This document shows positions 33,454 through 41,001 of a stretch of DNA of 61,046 nt, piece by piece. The first letter of the stretch is position 1; each line of letters opens with the position of its first letter. The position numbers and the translations under genes are program-made. The DNA is taken from the NCBI GenBank assembly GCA_900546075.1, contig URBH01000004.1, positions 1 to 61,046 of the forward strand, in the 5' to 3' direction. The stretch is from an uncultured Eubacteriales bacterium. Its GTDB lineage: Bacteria; Bacillota; Clostridia; Oscillospirales; Oscillospiraceae. The notes below the pieces were generated by a model, which saw only the letters and a list, made by a program, of their open reading frames with translations, was not told where the DNA came from and did not search any database.

Positions 33454-33512
33454 AATAAAATCCAATAGAATGCAAATTTGCGCGAATAGCTCGTTTTTTG
33501 GAGGAATTTTTT

Positions 33513-35075
33513 ATGGAAAAACCCATTGTTCTTGTTATCATGGACGGTGTCGGCAAGGGTGACGGCGGCAGCGGCGACGCGGTTGCCGTCGCTAAGACCC
33601 CCACGTTGGATCGCCTGCTTGCCACCTGCCCCCATACTTATCTGAAAGCCCACGGCACCGCCGTCGGTCTGCCCACGGACGACGATATGGGCAACTCCGA
33701 GGTCGGCCACAACGCGCTGGGCTGCGGCCAGATCTACTCCCAGGGCGCGAAGCTTGTTGGTGAGTCCATCGAAAACGGCACGCTGTATGCCTCCGAGACC
33801 TGGAAAGACCTGATCGCCAACGCCGTTTCCGGCAAGGCGCTGCACTTCCTGGGCCTGCTGTCCGACGGCAATGTCCATTCCAACATCCATCACCTCATTG
33901 CCATGCTGCGGGAAGCCCACGCCGAGGGCGTGAAGAAGGCCTACTGCCACATCCTTCTGGACGGTCGTGACGTACCTGCCACTTCTGCGCTGGACTATGT
34001 GGACATGCTGGAGAAGGTGCTTGCCGAGCTGAACACCGAGGGCTGCGACTACGCCATCGCCTCCGGCGGCGGCCGTATGCAGATCACCATGGATCGCTAC
34101 GAGGCCAACTGGCCGATGGTGGAGCAGGGCTGGCGCACCCACGTCCAGGCACAGGGCAGAAGATTCCCCTCCGCCAAGGCGGCCATCGAGACCTACCGCG
34201 CCGAGACCGGCTGCATCGACCAGGATCTGCCCGCCTTTGTGATCGAGCGCAGCGGCGAGCCTGTGGCCAAGATCGCCAACGGCGACAGCGTCATCCTCTT
34301 CAACTTCCGGGGCGACCGGGCGCAGGAGATTTCCCTGGCCTTTGACCGCAAGGAGTTTGACCATTTCGACCGGGGCGACTACACCGGCGTGAAGTTTGCC
34401 GGTATGCTCCAGTACGACGGCGACCTGAAGATCCCCCAGCATTATCTGGTGCAGCCCCCCGTCATCAAGCACACCCTGACCGAGGTGCTGTGCGCTGCCG
34501 GAATCCACGAGTACGCTCTGTCCGAGACCCAGAAGTACGGCCATGTGACCTATTTCTGGAACGGCAACCGTTCCGGCAAGGTGGACGAGAACTTGGAAGT
34601 CTACGAGGAAGTTCCCTCCGACGTCATCCCCTTCGAGAAGGCCCCTGCCATGAAGTCCAGGGAGATCACCGAGAAGATGGTGGAGAACATGGCGTCTGAA
34701 AAGTTCCAGTTCCTGCGCTGCAACTTCCCCAACGGCGACATGGTTGGCCACACCGGTGTGTTTGACGCGGTGGTTTACGCCATGGAGTGCGTGGACAAGA
34801 GCGTGGCCGCCATTGTGGAGGCTGCCGACAAGTACGGCTACACCGTCCTGATCACCGCCGACCACGGCAACGCCGACCAGATGACCGAGACCAAGAAGGG
34901 GAAGACCTCCGTCCGCACGGCCCATTCCCTGAACCCCGTTCCCTTCATCATCTACGACCCCGACCACACCTGGGTCATCAGGGACGGCCACTACGGCCTT
35001 GCCAACGTGGCGCCCACCATTGTCAAGATGATGGGTCTGACCGCCCCCGACTGCTGGGAGGACAGCATGGTCTAA
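33513..35075 (+). CDS. gpmI: 2,3-bisphosphoglycerate-independent phosphoglycerate mutase
   Basis: 520 aa. Alkaline-phosphatase superfamily enzyme of glycolysis converting 3-phosphoglycerate to 2-phosphoglycerate with two Mn ions. The first metal site is VIMDGVGKG near residues 8-16. The phosphoserine is in DMGNSEVGHNALG. HILLDGRDVP, FNFRGDRAQE and the C-terminal ITADHGNADQM with HSLNPVPF complete the active site. ATG 33513 follows GGAGGAATTTTTT. First gene before asp23-like and fakA genes, with a 65-nt gap that may hold a second promoter. Confidence 0.95.
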   Translation: MEKPIVLVIMDGVGKGDGGSGDAVAVAKTPTLDRLLATCPHTYLKAHGTAVGLPTDDDMGNSEVGHNALGCGQIYSQGAKLVGESIENGTLYASETWKDLIANAVSGKALHFLGLLSDGNVHSNIHHLIAMLREAHAEGVKKAYCHILLDGRDVPATSALDYVDMLEKVLAELNTEGCDYAIASGGGRMQITMDRYEANWPMVEQGWRTHVQAQGRRFPSAKAAIETYRAETGCIDQDLPAFVIERSGEPVAKIANGDSVILFNFRGDRAQEISLAFDRKEFDHFDRGDYTGVKFAGMLQYDGDLKIPQHYLVQPPVIKHTLTEVLCAAGIHEYALSETQKYGHVTYFWNGNRSGKVDENLEVYEEVPSDVIPFEKAPAMKSREITEKMVENMASEKFQFLRCNFPNGDMVGHTGVFDAVVYAMECVDKSVAAIVEAADKYGYTVLITADHGNADQMTETKKGKTSVRTAHSLNPVPFIIYDPDHTWVIRDGHYGLANVAPTIVKMMGLTAPDCWEDSMV

Positions 35076-35140
35076 GGCGCCTGTAAATCCCCTTTGTCAA
35101 AAAACGCATATCGTGTAACTTAAAATAGGAGGTTGCATCT

Positions 35141-35494
35141 ATGATCCGTCACGAAAACGAAAACGGAAGCGTCAATGTCAGCACCAGCGCCTACACGGAC
35201 ATTGTCGGCACCGCGGTCATCAACTGCTTCGGCGTCAAGGGCATGGCCGCCCGGAGCCTGTCCGACGGCTTGTACCATCTGCTCCGCCGGGAGTCCGTGG
35301 GCAAGGGCGTGCATGTCCAGTTTAACGAGGACAACACCATTTCCATTGATCTGCACATTATTGTGGACAACAACGTAAACCTGAACGCCGTGGGCGCTTC
35401 CATTATTTCCGAGGTTCGCTATGTGGTGACCAAATGCACCGGCACCGAGGTTCGGGCCGTAAATGTTTATATCGATTCCATGGTGATCGGTTAA
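35141..35494 (+). CDS. Asp23/Gls24 family envelope stress protein
   Basis: 117 aa. The whole protein is the Asp23 domain: GSVNVSTSAYTDIVGTAVINCFGVKGMA, ISIDLHIIVDNNVNLNAVGASIISEVRYVVTKCTG. In Clostridia and Bacillus this gene (yloU type) immediately precedes the fakA/yloV gene, as here with an 18-nt gap. The family is linked to envelope stress and, in Staphylococcus, to membrane-anchored filaments; the biochemical role is unknown. ATG 35141 follows AGGAGGTTGCATCT. Confidence 0.9.
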   Translation: MIRHENENGSVNVSTSAYTDIVGTAVINCFGVKGMAARSLSDGLYHLLRRESVGKGVHVQFNEDNTISIDLHIIVDNNVNLNAVGASIISEVRYVVTKCTGTEVRAVNVYIDSMVIG

Positions 35495-35512
35495 TGTTCG
35501 GAGGGAAATAAA

Positions 35513-37144
35513 TTGAGAGAAACCATCAACGGAGCCGATCTTCGCAGAATGATCATCAGCGCGGCTGCCGCCATCGAGATCAACAAGCAGGCTCTCAACG
35601 AGCTGAACGTGTTCCCCGTGCCGGACGGAGACACCGGCACCAATATGTCCATGACCATCAATTCTGCGGCCTCCGACCTGCGCAAGACCGAGGATCCCGA
35701 TCTGGAGAAAGCGTCCAAGGTTGCGGCCTCCGCCATGCTGCGGGGCGCCCGGGGCAATTCCGGCGTCATCCTGTCGCTGCTGTTCCGGGGCATTTCCAAG
35801 CGCCTGAAGGGCAGCGAGGAGTGCGACGGCGTTCTGTGGGCGCAGGCGCTGCAGGAGGGCGTTGACGCGGCTTACAAGGCCGTTATGAAGCCCGCCGAAG
35901 GCACCATTCTCACCGTTGCCCGCCTGTCTGCGGCCAAGGCCGCCGACGCTGCCCGGGAGAATAACTTTATTGAGTTCGTCCACGAAGCCGCCATTGAGGA
36001 GGCCGTGAAAGCGCTGGCCGATACCGTCAACCAGAACCCCGTGCTGAAAAAGGCCGGTGTTGTGGACGCCGGCGGCAAGGGCTGGGTCGTGGCGCTGGAA
36101 GCCATGCTCAGCGCCCTGCAAGGGGAAGACGTGGTGCTGCCTGAGGACGGTGGGGTGACGGAGACCAAGCAGAGCGCGGACTTCTCCGACTTCAATACCG
36201 AGGACATCACCTTCTCCTACTGCACCGAGTTCATTATTTCCCGGGAAAATGACCGTGACCCCGAGAATCTCCGGGCGTTCCTGTCCGAGCTGGGCGACAG
36301 CCTCGTACTGGTGGACGACGACGAGATCATCAAGGTGCATGTCCATACCAACGATCCCGGCAAGGCGCTGACCGAAGCGCTGAACTACGGCTCCTTCGTC
36401 ACGGTGAAGATCGAGAACATGCGTTTGCAGCATACCGAGAAGGTACTCTCCGAGCAGGAGGTCGCCCCGAAGATCGCAAAGCCGGAGAAGCCTCTGGGCG
36501 TCGTCTCCGTCTGCGCCGGCGCGGGTCTTGCGGATGTGTTCCAGAATCTGGGCGTTGATCAGATCATTTCCGGCGGCCAGACCATGAACCCCAGCACCCA
36601 GGACATCCTGGAGGCGGTGAACAAGGTTCCCGCCGAGACCGTCTTTGTCCTGCCCAACAATAAGAACATCATCATGGCCGCCCAGCAGGTGGACGCCCTG
36701 ACCCCCAAGACCGTGGTGGTCATTCCCTCCAAGACCGTTCCCCAGGGCATCACCGCCATGCTGAGCTTTGCCCCCGAGGGAAGCGTCGAGGAAAACACCG
36801 CTGCCCTGACCGAGGCGCTGGACACCGTGGACACCATGCAGATCACCTACGCCGCCCGGAATTCCGACTTCGACGGCTATGACATCCATGAGGGCGACTA
36901 TCTGGCGCTGTACGGCAGTCAATTGTTCGGCACCAGCCAGGACATCAAGGTGCTGCTCAAGTCCCTGGCGGAAAAGGTTCGGGACGACGGCAAAGGGTAT
37001 ATCACGATCTACTACGGCGAGGACGTGAAGGAAAAGCACGCCCAGAAGGCGGCGGACATTTTCGCGGACATCTGCCCCAACGCGGACGTGAATCTGCTCA
37101 GCGGCGGACAGCCGGTATATTACTACCTGATCTCCGCAGAATAA
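35513..37144 (+). CDS. fakA: Fatty acid kinase FakA (DAK2 domain, YloV type)
   Basis: 543 aa. The N-terminal DhaL/DAK2 domain binds ATP-Mg through NVFPVPDGDTGTNMSMT near residues 30-46 and MLRGARGNSGVILS. A middle domain and a C-terminal domain (FAPEGSVEENTAALTEALDTVDT, SLAEKVRDDGKGYITIYYGED) complete the FakA architecture. It phosphorylates fatty acids held by DegV/FakB proteins for entry to phospholipid synthesis. The start is TTG 35513 with GGAGGG 8 nt before. A family A repeat begins two bases after the stop. Confidence 0.9.
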   Translation: MRETINGADLRRMIISAAAAIEINKQALNELNVFPVPDGDTGTNMSMTINSAASDLRKTEDPDLEKASKVAASAMLRGARGNSGVILSLLFRGISKRLKGSEECDGVLWAQALQEGVDAAYKAVMKPAEGTILTVARLSAAKAADAARENNFIEFVHEAAIEEAVKALADTVNQNPVLKKAGVVDAGGKGWVVALEAMLSALQGEDVVLPEDGGVTETKQSADFSDFNTEDITFSYCTEFIISRENDRDPENLRAFLSELGDSLVLVDDDEIIKVHVHTNDPGKALTEALNYGSFVTVKIENMRLQHTEKVLSEQEVAPKIAKPEKPLGVVSVCAGAGLADVFQNLGVDQIISGGQTMNPSTQDILEAVNKVPAETVFVLPNNKNIIMAAQQVDALTPKTVVVIPSKTVPQGITAMLSFAPEGSVEENTAALTEALDTVDTMQITYAARNSDFDGYDIHEGDYLALYGSQLFGTSQDIKVLLKSLAEKVRDDGKGYITIYYGEDVKEKHAQKAADIFADICPNADVNLLSGGQPVYYYLISAE

Positions 37145-37145
37145 T

Positions 37146-37365
37146 GGGAAACTCTGACTAAATCGTCTGCGACTGTGAGCGGATCTTTTCCGTCCACTCT
37201 TCGGTATCGAAAGCGGGAAATATTGCGCAGCCGTTGCCGGCATAAGCCGGCTTACGGATGCGGCATACCCCTCGCGGGTACACAAAGTATTCCGCCGCTT
37301 TCGATACCTCGATTGGACGAAAAATCTCTCGCTCACAGTTCTTGCCGATTTAATCAGAGCTTCCC
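37146..37365. repeat. Family A palindromic repeat, copy A3, with nested insertion
   Basis: The ends GGGAAACTCTGACTAAATCG and CGATTTAATCAGAGCTTCCC match in 18 of 20 positions. Inner stem GGTATCGAAAGCGGG pairs with CCGCCGCTTTCGATACC (two-base bulge). The core is split: GGGAAATA, then about 58 extra nt including the palindrome GCCGGCATAAGCCGGC, then CACAAAGTATTCC. The element starts two bases after the fakA stop. Confidence 0.8.
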
Positions 37366-37377
37366 AGAAACGGATTT

Positions 37378-37402
37378 GCCCGCAGCCCGAAGGGCTGCGG
37401 GC
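37378..37402 (+). terminator. Hairpin upstream of yihY
   Basis: GCCCGCAGCCC pairs with GGGCTGCGGGC with a GAA-type loop. There is no T tract; it may be a leader hairpin, attenuator or mRNA-stability element in front of the yihY binding site. Confidence 0.5.
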
Positions 37403-37435
37403 TGACTTATCGGAACAAGTAAAGTGGGGGAGACG

Positions 37436-38263
37436 ATGAAGGAATTTCCCAAGGGCGGGCTGATCGGCAAAATTATGGACGCCGCCAGGACCGTCAAGCA
37501 AATGCATATTCCCCTCCACGCCGCCTATGCCGCGTACTTTATTGTGCTGGCCGTGTTTCCGGCGCTGGTGCTGATTCTCAGCGTGCTGCGCTATACGGGA
37601 ATGGAGGTGCGGGGTCTGGTGGAGCTGCTGGACGACCTCCTGCCCAGTACCATGGCGGAGGGAGCCGAGGAGCTGATCTACAGCACCTACCGCAATTCCT
37701 CCGGCGCAATGGTGGGCGTTTCCGCCGTGACGGCGCTGTGGTCGGCCAGCCGGGGCATTTACGGCCTGCTCACCGGATTGAACGCGGTTTACGGCGTGTC
37801 GGAGAACCGGGGATACATTTATACCCGCTCCATCAGCGTGGTGTATACCTTCGTGTTCATTCTGATTCTGCTGCTGACCCTGGTGCTGCACGTGTTCGGC
37901 AATTCAATCATCAATTTAATGCGGCAAGTGGACAATCCGGTGGTGATTTTCTTCATCGACCTGATCGACCTGCGGTTTTTCCTGCTGCTGTTTTTACAGA
38001 GCCTGGTCTTTACCCTGATGTTCATGGTGCTGCCCAACAAGCGGCGCAGCCGTTTTATGGAAAGCCTTCCCGGTGGGGTGCTGTCCAGCCTGGGCTGGCT
38101 GGTGTTTTCGGATATTTACTCCATTTACGTGGAGAATTTTTCCAAATACTCCACGATCTACGGCTCGGTGTATGGTATTGCCATCACCATGCTGTGGCTG
38201 TACTGCTGCATGAGCATCCTGTTCTACGGCGGCGCGCTGAACCGGTATCTGATGGATAAATAA
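37436..38263 (+). CDS. YihY/UPF0761 (BrkB) family membrane protein
   Basis: 275 aa, six to seven predicted membrane segments. Family marks: IPLHAAYAAYFIVLAVFPALVLILS near residues 23-47, ALWSASRGIYGLLTGLNAVYGV, and the C-terminal YSTIYGSVYGIAITMLWLYCCMSILFYGGALNRY. The E. coli BrkB homologue is called a putative virulence factor or tRNA-processing RNase BN by older error; function is really unknown. ATG 37436 is close to GGGGGAG; a GTG at 37424 is an alternative. Family A repeats flank it on both sides. Confidence 0.88.
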   Translation: MKEFPKGGLIGKIMDAARTVKQMHIPLHAAYAAYFIVLAVFPALVLILSVLRYTGMEVRGLVELLDDLLPSTMAEGAEELIYSTYRNSSGAMVGVSAVTALWSASRGIYGLLTGLNAVYGVSENRGYIYTRSISVVYTFVFILILLLTLVLHVFGNSIINLMRQVDNPVVIFFIDLIDLRFFLLLFLQSLVFTLMFMVLPNKRRSRFMESLPGGVLSSLGWLVFSDIYSIYVENFSKYSTIYGSVYGIAITMLWLYCCMSILFYGGALNRYLMDK

Positions 38264-38264
38264 A

Positions 38265-38425
38265 GGAAACTCTGAACAAATCGTCTTCGGCTGAACAGCG
38301 GATCTTTTTCCCCAGCTGTGCGGTATTAAAAGTGGGAAATACACAAAGTATTCCTCCACTTTTAATACCTTCATCTGGTGAAAAATCTCTCGCTGTCAGC
38401 TCTCGCCGATTTATTTAGAGCTTCC
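38265..38425. repeat. Family A palindromic repeat, copy A4
   Basis: The ends GGAAACTCTGAACAAATCG and CGATTTATTTAGAGCTTCC match in 15 of 19. Inner stem GGTATTAAAAGTGG pairs with CCACTTTTAATACC. The core is AATAC-ACAAA-GTATT within GGGAA..CCTCC, nearly the same as in A1 and A5. Flanking arms AGCGGATCTTTTTCCCC and GGTGAAAAATCTCTCGCT are shared with A3. It begins two bases after the yihY stop. Confidence 0.85.
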
Positions 38426-38503
38426 ATAATTTGAAAATTTCCGGGTTGTTTAACCGCAGTTCACAGTTCCTCTGTAGGATGTGGCAAAAAGGAGAAATGC
38501 GGT

Positions 38504-39334
38504 ATGTTTGGATATGTGACTGCCAGCTGGAAGGAGCTGACCGCCCAGGAGCAGAAACGCTACGGGGCGGTATACTGCGGTATCTGCCGGGAGATCCGGC
38601 AGCGAAGCACGGGTATCGGGAGAATCTGCCTGAGCTATGACATGGCCTTTCTCGCGCTGCTGCTGATGAGCCTGTACGAGCCGGAGGAGGAAAGCGGGAA
38701 AAAAGCCTGTCGTCTGCATTCCGTGAAGCCCCGCCCCTGGGTGGACAACGAATACATCCGCTACGCCGCGGACATGAACGTGGCACTGGGCTACTACAAC
38801 TGCCTGGACGACTGGCAGGACGACGGAAAGCGCGCCGCCAAATTCCTGGCGGACAAGCTGGCGCCCTTCCTGCCGGAACTGGAGAATCGCTGGCCGAGGC
38901 AGCTGGGGGCGATTCAAAGCTGCGTTTCCAGATTATCCCAGCTGGAAAAGGAAAACTGCCCCAACCCCGACGAACCGGCCTCCTGCTTTGGCGAACTGAT
39001 GGCGCAGCTGCTGGTTTACCGGGAGGATATATGGGCGAAAGACCTGGGGCAGATGGGCTTCAGCCTGGGCAGGTTTATCTATCTGCTGGACGCGGCGGCG
39101 GATTACGATAAGGACAAACGAAAGGGCAAATACAACCCGTATCTCGCCATGGGCATGGAAAGGGACGAGAAGCGCTGGGAGGAATACCTGGTGCTTGCCA
39201 TGGGCAGATGCGCGGAACGCTACGAAAAGCTCCCCCTGGTGCAGGACAAGGCGCTGCTGGACAATATTCTGTACAGCGGCGTGTGGGTAAACTACCGGGG
39301 AAAGCGGAAAGAGGAGGCAGCCAACGATGGATGA
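38504..39334 (+). CDS. DUF5685 family protein
   Basis: 276 aa, mostly helical, soluble. It opens MFGYVTASWKELTAQEQKRYGAVYCGICREI, the DUF5685 signature with a CxxC pair. Two acidic clusters stand out: YYNCLDDWQDD near residues 96-106 and LLDAAADYDKDKRKGKYNPY near residues 195-214. Their form (DDxxDD and DxxxDxxKD) resembles the paired Asp-rich motifs of squalene/phytoene synthase-fold enzymes. I infer a possible similar fold; no function is established. ATG 38504 follows GGAGAAATGCGGT. It overlaps the J-domain gene by 8 nt, so the two are coupled. Confidence 0.75.
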   Translation: MFGYVTASWKELTAQEQKRYGAVYCGICREIRQRSTGIGRICLSYDMAFLALLLMSLYEPEEESGKKACRLHSVKPRPWVDNEYIRYAADMNVALGYYNCLDDWQDDGKRAAKFLADKLAPFLPELENRWPRQLGAIQSCVSRLSQLEKENCPNPDEPASCFGELMAQLLVYREDIWAKDLGQMGFSLGRFIYLLDAAADYDKDKRKGKYNPYLAMGMERDEKRWEEYLVLAMGRCAERYEKLPLVQDKALLDNILYSGVWVNYRGKRKEEAANDG

Positions 39335-39974
39335 TCCGTATAAGGTTCTGGGGGTAAGCCCCGATGCCTCCGACGAGGAGGTCAAGCGGGCGTATCGGGC
39401 GCTGGCAAAGAAATACCACCCGGACAGAAATCCGGGGGACGCGGCCGCCGCGCAGAAAATGCGGGAGATCAATGCGGCCTACGAGCAGATCAAGGATCCG
39501 GACAAGGCGCAGCAGCCGGGCACGGGCAGCGGATACGGCGGCTACGGATACGGCGACCCCTTCGGCGGCTTTGGTGGTTACAGCCGTCAGTCCTACGGCG
39601 AAGCAGCGGGGGATCAGTACCAGCAGGCGGCGATGCGATACATCCAGTTCGGCCGGTATCGGGAAGCGCTGAACGTCCTGAACAATTCCCAGGAGCGCAG
39701 CGCCCGGTGGTATTATCTCAGCGCGTTGGCAAACGACGGCCTGGGCAATCAGGTGACGGCGCTGGAGCATATCCGCCGGGCGGTGAGCATGGAGCCCGAC
39801 AATCCGGAGTATGTAAGGGCGCTGGACGTCATCGAGCACGGCGGCGCGGCCTACCGTCAGCAGGCGGGGAATTTCCGGGGCTTTGCCATGGGCGGCAGCC
39901 CCTGCGCCAGTCTGTGCCTGTGCTATTTCGCCCAGCTGCTGTGTTGCCGCGGCAATGGATTTTTCTGCATTTAA
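39327..39974 (+). CDS. J-domain (DnaJ-like) protein with cysteine-rich C-terminus
   Basis: 215 aa. Residues 3-60 are a canonical J domain with the HPD tripeptide in KKYHPDRNPGD, so it should stimulate an Hsp70. A Gly/Tyr-rich stretch (GSGYGGYGYGDPFGGFGGY) follows, then a TPR-like helical region (YIQFGRYREALNVLNNS, WYYLSALANDGLGN, AVSMEPDNPEYVRAL). The tail is short, hydrophobic and cysteine-rich (CASLCLCYFAQLLCC). It is not the general DnaJ, lacking the CxxCxGxG zinc domain. The start overlaps the end of the DUF5685 gene. Confidence 0.85.
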   Translation: MDDPYKVLGVSPDASDEEVKRAYRALAKKYHPDRNPGDAAAAQKMREINAAYEQIKDPDKAQQPGTGSGYGGYGYGDPFGGFGGYSRQSYGEAAGDQYQQAAMRYIQFGRYREALNVLNNSQERSARWYYLSALANDGLGNQVTALEHIRRAVSMEPDNPEYVRALDVIEHGGAAYRQQAGNFRGFAMGGSPCASLCLCYFAQLLCCRGNGFFCI

Positions 39975-39982
39975 GTTCTATA

Positions 39983-40152
39983 ATACTATTTTTTCATAAA
40001 ATGATTTCATCATTTTATGAAAGCCGTTTCACGGCAGACCGCCTGGGCGGCGGTAAGAAATGTATTGACTTCGTTTTTTAGCGGCAGTGGCCGCTGGCCG
40101 CAATTCTGCGGCCTAATAAAACGCTTTTAAGCGTTTTATTAAAAACTCGTAT
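39983..40152. repeat. Family B palindromic repeat, copy B3
   Basis: Begins ATACTATTTTTT and ends AAAAACTCGTAT. Hairpins: CATAAAATGA/TCATTTTATG, CCGCC/GGCGG, GCGGC/GGCCGC and AATAAAACGCTT/AAGCGTTTTATT. The core AGAAATGTATTGACTTCG corresponds to the minus-strand core of B2 (AGAAATGTATGGACTTACG). It begins 8 nt after the J-domain gene stop. Confidence 0.78.
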
Positions 40153-40162
40153 AAAAGCGTAT

Positions 40163-40187
40163 CGGCGTGACCTGTGCGGTCACGCCG
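40163..40187. terminator. Terminator of the HD hydrolase gene
   Basis: CGGCGTGACC pairs with GGTCACGCCG around TGTGC. It lies 13 nt past the minus-strand stop; the plus side has GGTTTTCG. Confidence 0.65.
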
Positions 40188-40199
40188 GTTTTCGTCACG

Positions 40200-40844
40200 T
40201 TATTTGTCCAGTCCGTCCCACTCATGCAGGAATTCGTCTACAAATTCCTGCATGTACTGCGTCCGCTTTCTCGCGATCGCCTTGCCGGTTTCGGTGTTCA
40301 TCATGCCCTCCAGCAGGAACAGCTTTTCGTAGAAGTGGTTCAGAGATGTAGAATTGCTGCTGTAATACTGCGCCTGATTCATTGCCGTCCGGGGCGGCAA
40401 TTCCGGGTCGTAGATGGCGCGGTCATGGCTTCCGCCGTAGGCAAATGTGCGGGCAATGCCGATGGCACCGAGGGCATCCAGCCGGTCGGCATCCTGCACG
40501 CATTTCCCCTCCGGCGTGGACGGCCGAACGGAATCCGTCCCCTTGAAGGATACCTCGTCAATGATCTGACATACCTGCAAAATTTCGGCTTCCGGTACAT
40601 TTTGACCGCGCATGAACCGGGCGGCATTCTCTTTTTTCTCGGCGGTCGTCGGGGAAAGCTTCCGGTCATCCACGTCATGGAGCAGCGCCGCCAGCGCCAC
40701 AATCTCCATGTCAGCGTGTTCCGCCTCCGCAATTTTCATCGCGGTTCGGTAAACACGCATGGAATGAAAAAAGTCATGTCCGCTGAAATCGTTTTGGAAA
40801 ACCTCTTTGATGAATTTTGTCGCGTTCTGGACGAGCTGTTCCAT
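40200..40844 (-). CDS. HD-domain phosphohydrolase (YedJ/YpgQ-like)
   Basis: 214 aa. The HD metal ligands are His in GHDFFHSMRVYRTA near residue 26, the HD pair in ALLHDVDDRK near residues 56-57, and Asp in VQDADRLDALGAIGIARTF. That last motif is diagnostic for the YedJ/YpgQ group of HD phosphatases acting on nucleotides or pyrophosphate. ATG 40844 follows GGAGATAAAATT; a longer TTG-started frame lacks a site. No partner genes. It lies between terminators. Confidence 0.82.
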   Translation of the reverse strand: MEQLVQNATKFIKEVFQNDFSGHDFFHSMRVYRTAMKIAEAEHADMEIVALAALLHDVDDRKLSPTTAEKKENAARFMRGQNVPEAEILQVCQIIDEVSFKGTDSVRPSTPEGKCVQDADRLDALGAIGIARTFAYGGSHDRAIYDPELPPRTAMNQAQYYSSNSTSLNHFYEKLFLLEGMMNTETGKAIARKRTQYMQEFVDEFLHEWDGLDK

Positions 40845-40920
40845 AATTTTATCTCCTGCCTTGCGCAGCAAATTCTGTTTAACGGTCTCATTTTATCACA
40901 TAACGCCCCAAAATACAAGA

Positions 40921-40950
40921 ACAGCCGCAGCGAATAACCGCTGCGGCTGT
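40921..40950 (-). terminator. Hairpin downstream of the phosphohexomutase gene
   Basis: ACAGCCGCAGCG pairs with CGCTGCGGCTGT around AATAAC. It acts in tandem with the hairpin at 40966. Confidence 0.6.
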
Positions 40951-40965
40951 AACCGATAAACTTAC

Positions 40966-40987
40966 GGGCAGCTCTTGCGAGCTGCCC
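40966..40987 (-). terminator. Terminator of the GH94-phosphohexomutase operon
   Basis: GGGCAGCTC pairs with GAGCTGCCC with a 4-nt loop, 14 nt past the stop. Confidence 0.65.
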
Positions 40988-41001
40988 GATTTTCGTGGAA
41001 T

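Noticed and set aside
37146..38425. CRISPR array, because similar repeats occur twice within 1.3 kb
   Set aside because: Copies are over 150 nt, self-complementary, diverged and separated by a whole gene; there are no regular spacers and no cas genes.
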